Source: Legionellales bacterium UBA4722
Lineage (GTDB): Bacteria; Pseudomonadota; Gammaproteobacteria; DSM-16500
Reading direction: 5' to 3'
Length of the DNA: 6,378 nucleotides
Assembly (NCBI GenBank): GCA_002404295.1
Contig: DHJK01000011.1
Span: 1 to 6,378, forward strand
In this document: positions 6,366 through 6,378 of the stretch, piece by piece
Numbering within the stretch: position 1 is the stretch's first letter
Layout of the letters: every line of letters begins with the position of its first letter
Notes under the pieces: model-generated
Databases searched by the model: none
What the model saw: only the letters and a program-made list of their open reading frames with translations
What the model was told of the DNA's origin: nothing
Made by a program: the position numbers and the translations under genes

Positions 6366-6378
6366 CCCGCACAAATTT
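6366..6378. repeat. Third copy of the 6219-6286 repeat arm, truncated by the window end
   Basis: CCCGCACAAATTT is the exact 13-nt reverse complement of 6272-6284 and matches the left arm orientation with the extra C. The copy probably continues outside the window. It makes three arms in plus, minus, plus order, so the middle arm could pair with either neighbour. Confidence 0.65.

Larger units (their letters stand above)
6087..6378. other. Non-coding right-hand flank
   Basis: These 292 nt after the phosphatase-like gene hold no credible gene on either strand. The contents are a short GC-rich hairpin (6195-6209) and a set of alternating inverted repeats (6219-6378). No T-rich intrinsic terminator follows the 6086 stop codon. 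The stretch looks like repeat-bearing intergenic DNA continuing beyond the window. Confidence 0.6.

Overview
The window looks like chromosome from an AT-rich gammaproteobacterium, most likely an intracellular or host-associated member of the Legionellales (Legionella/Coxiella/Berkiella-type). The gene order zinc-ribbon protein, DUF502 membrane protein, aspS is typical of gammaproteobacteria. The neighbouring gene encodes a large protein with the catalytic signature, size and motif position of the Legionella phosphoinositide phosphatase effector SidF. The genus cannot be fixed from this sequence alone.

Left part, minus strand (87-2810): a compact housekeeping operon transcribed right to left. 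An FmdB-type zinc-ribbon protein is followed after 3 nt by a two-helix DUF502 membrane protein, and after 27 nt by full-length aspartyl-tRNA synthetase (aspS). A possible extended -10 promoter lies about 37 nt upstream of the zinc-ribbon start codon. Residues H30 and G81 of the synthetase match those linked to non-discriminating AspRS, which would supply Asp-tRNA(Asn) to a GatCAB amidotransferase. The 86 nt after aspS hold an interspersed-repeat-like segment (14-40).

Middle (2811-3047): a divergent intergenic region with a promoter candidate on each side.

Right part, plus strand (3048-6086): a two-gene unit that is visibly richer in A and in Lys/Glu codons than the left operon. A highly charged 85-residue protein of unknown function is followed after 24 nt by a 918-residue protein carrying a CX5R phosphatase P-loop (C662 to R668, CVSGKDR). 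I read it as a probable secreted phosphoinositide phosphatase of the SidF type. It lacks the C-terminal membrane helices known in SidF and has a charged, coiled-coil-prone N-terminal segment. Both genes have strong Shine-Dalgarno sites. A-tracts of 7-8 nt sit at the start and end of the small gene and the start of the large one.

Right edge (6087-6378): no credible gene. It holds a small GC-rich hairpin and three copies, in alternating orientation, of an ACCCCGC(A/C)AAATTTTCGT-like repeat, the last cut off by the window end. No tRNA, rRNA, CRISPR array, insertion sequence or convincing intrinsic terminator was seen.
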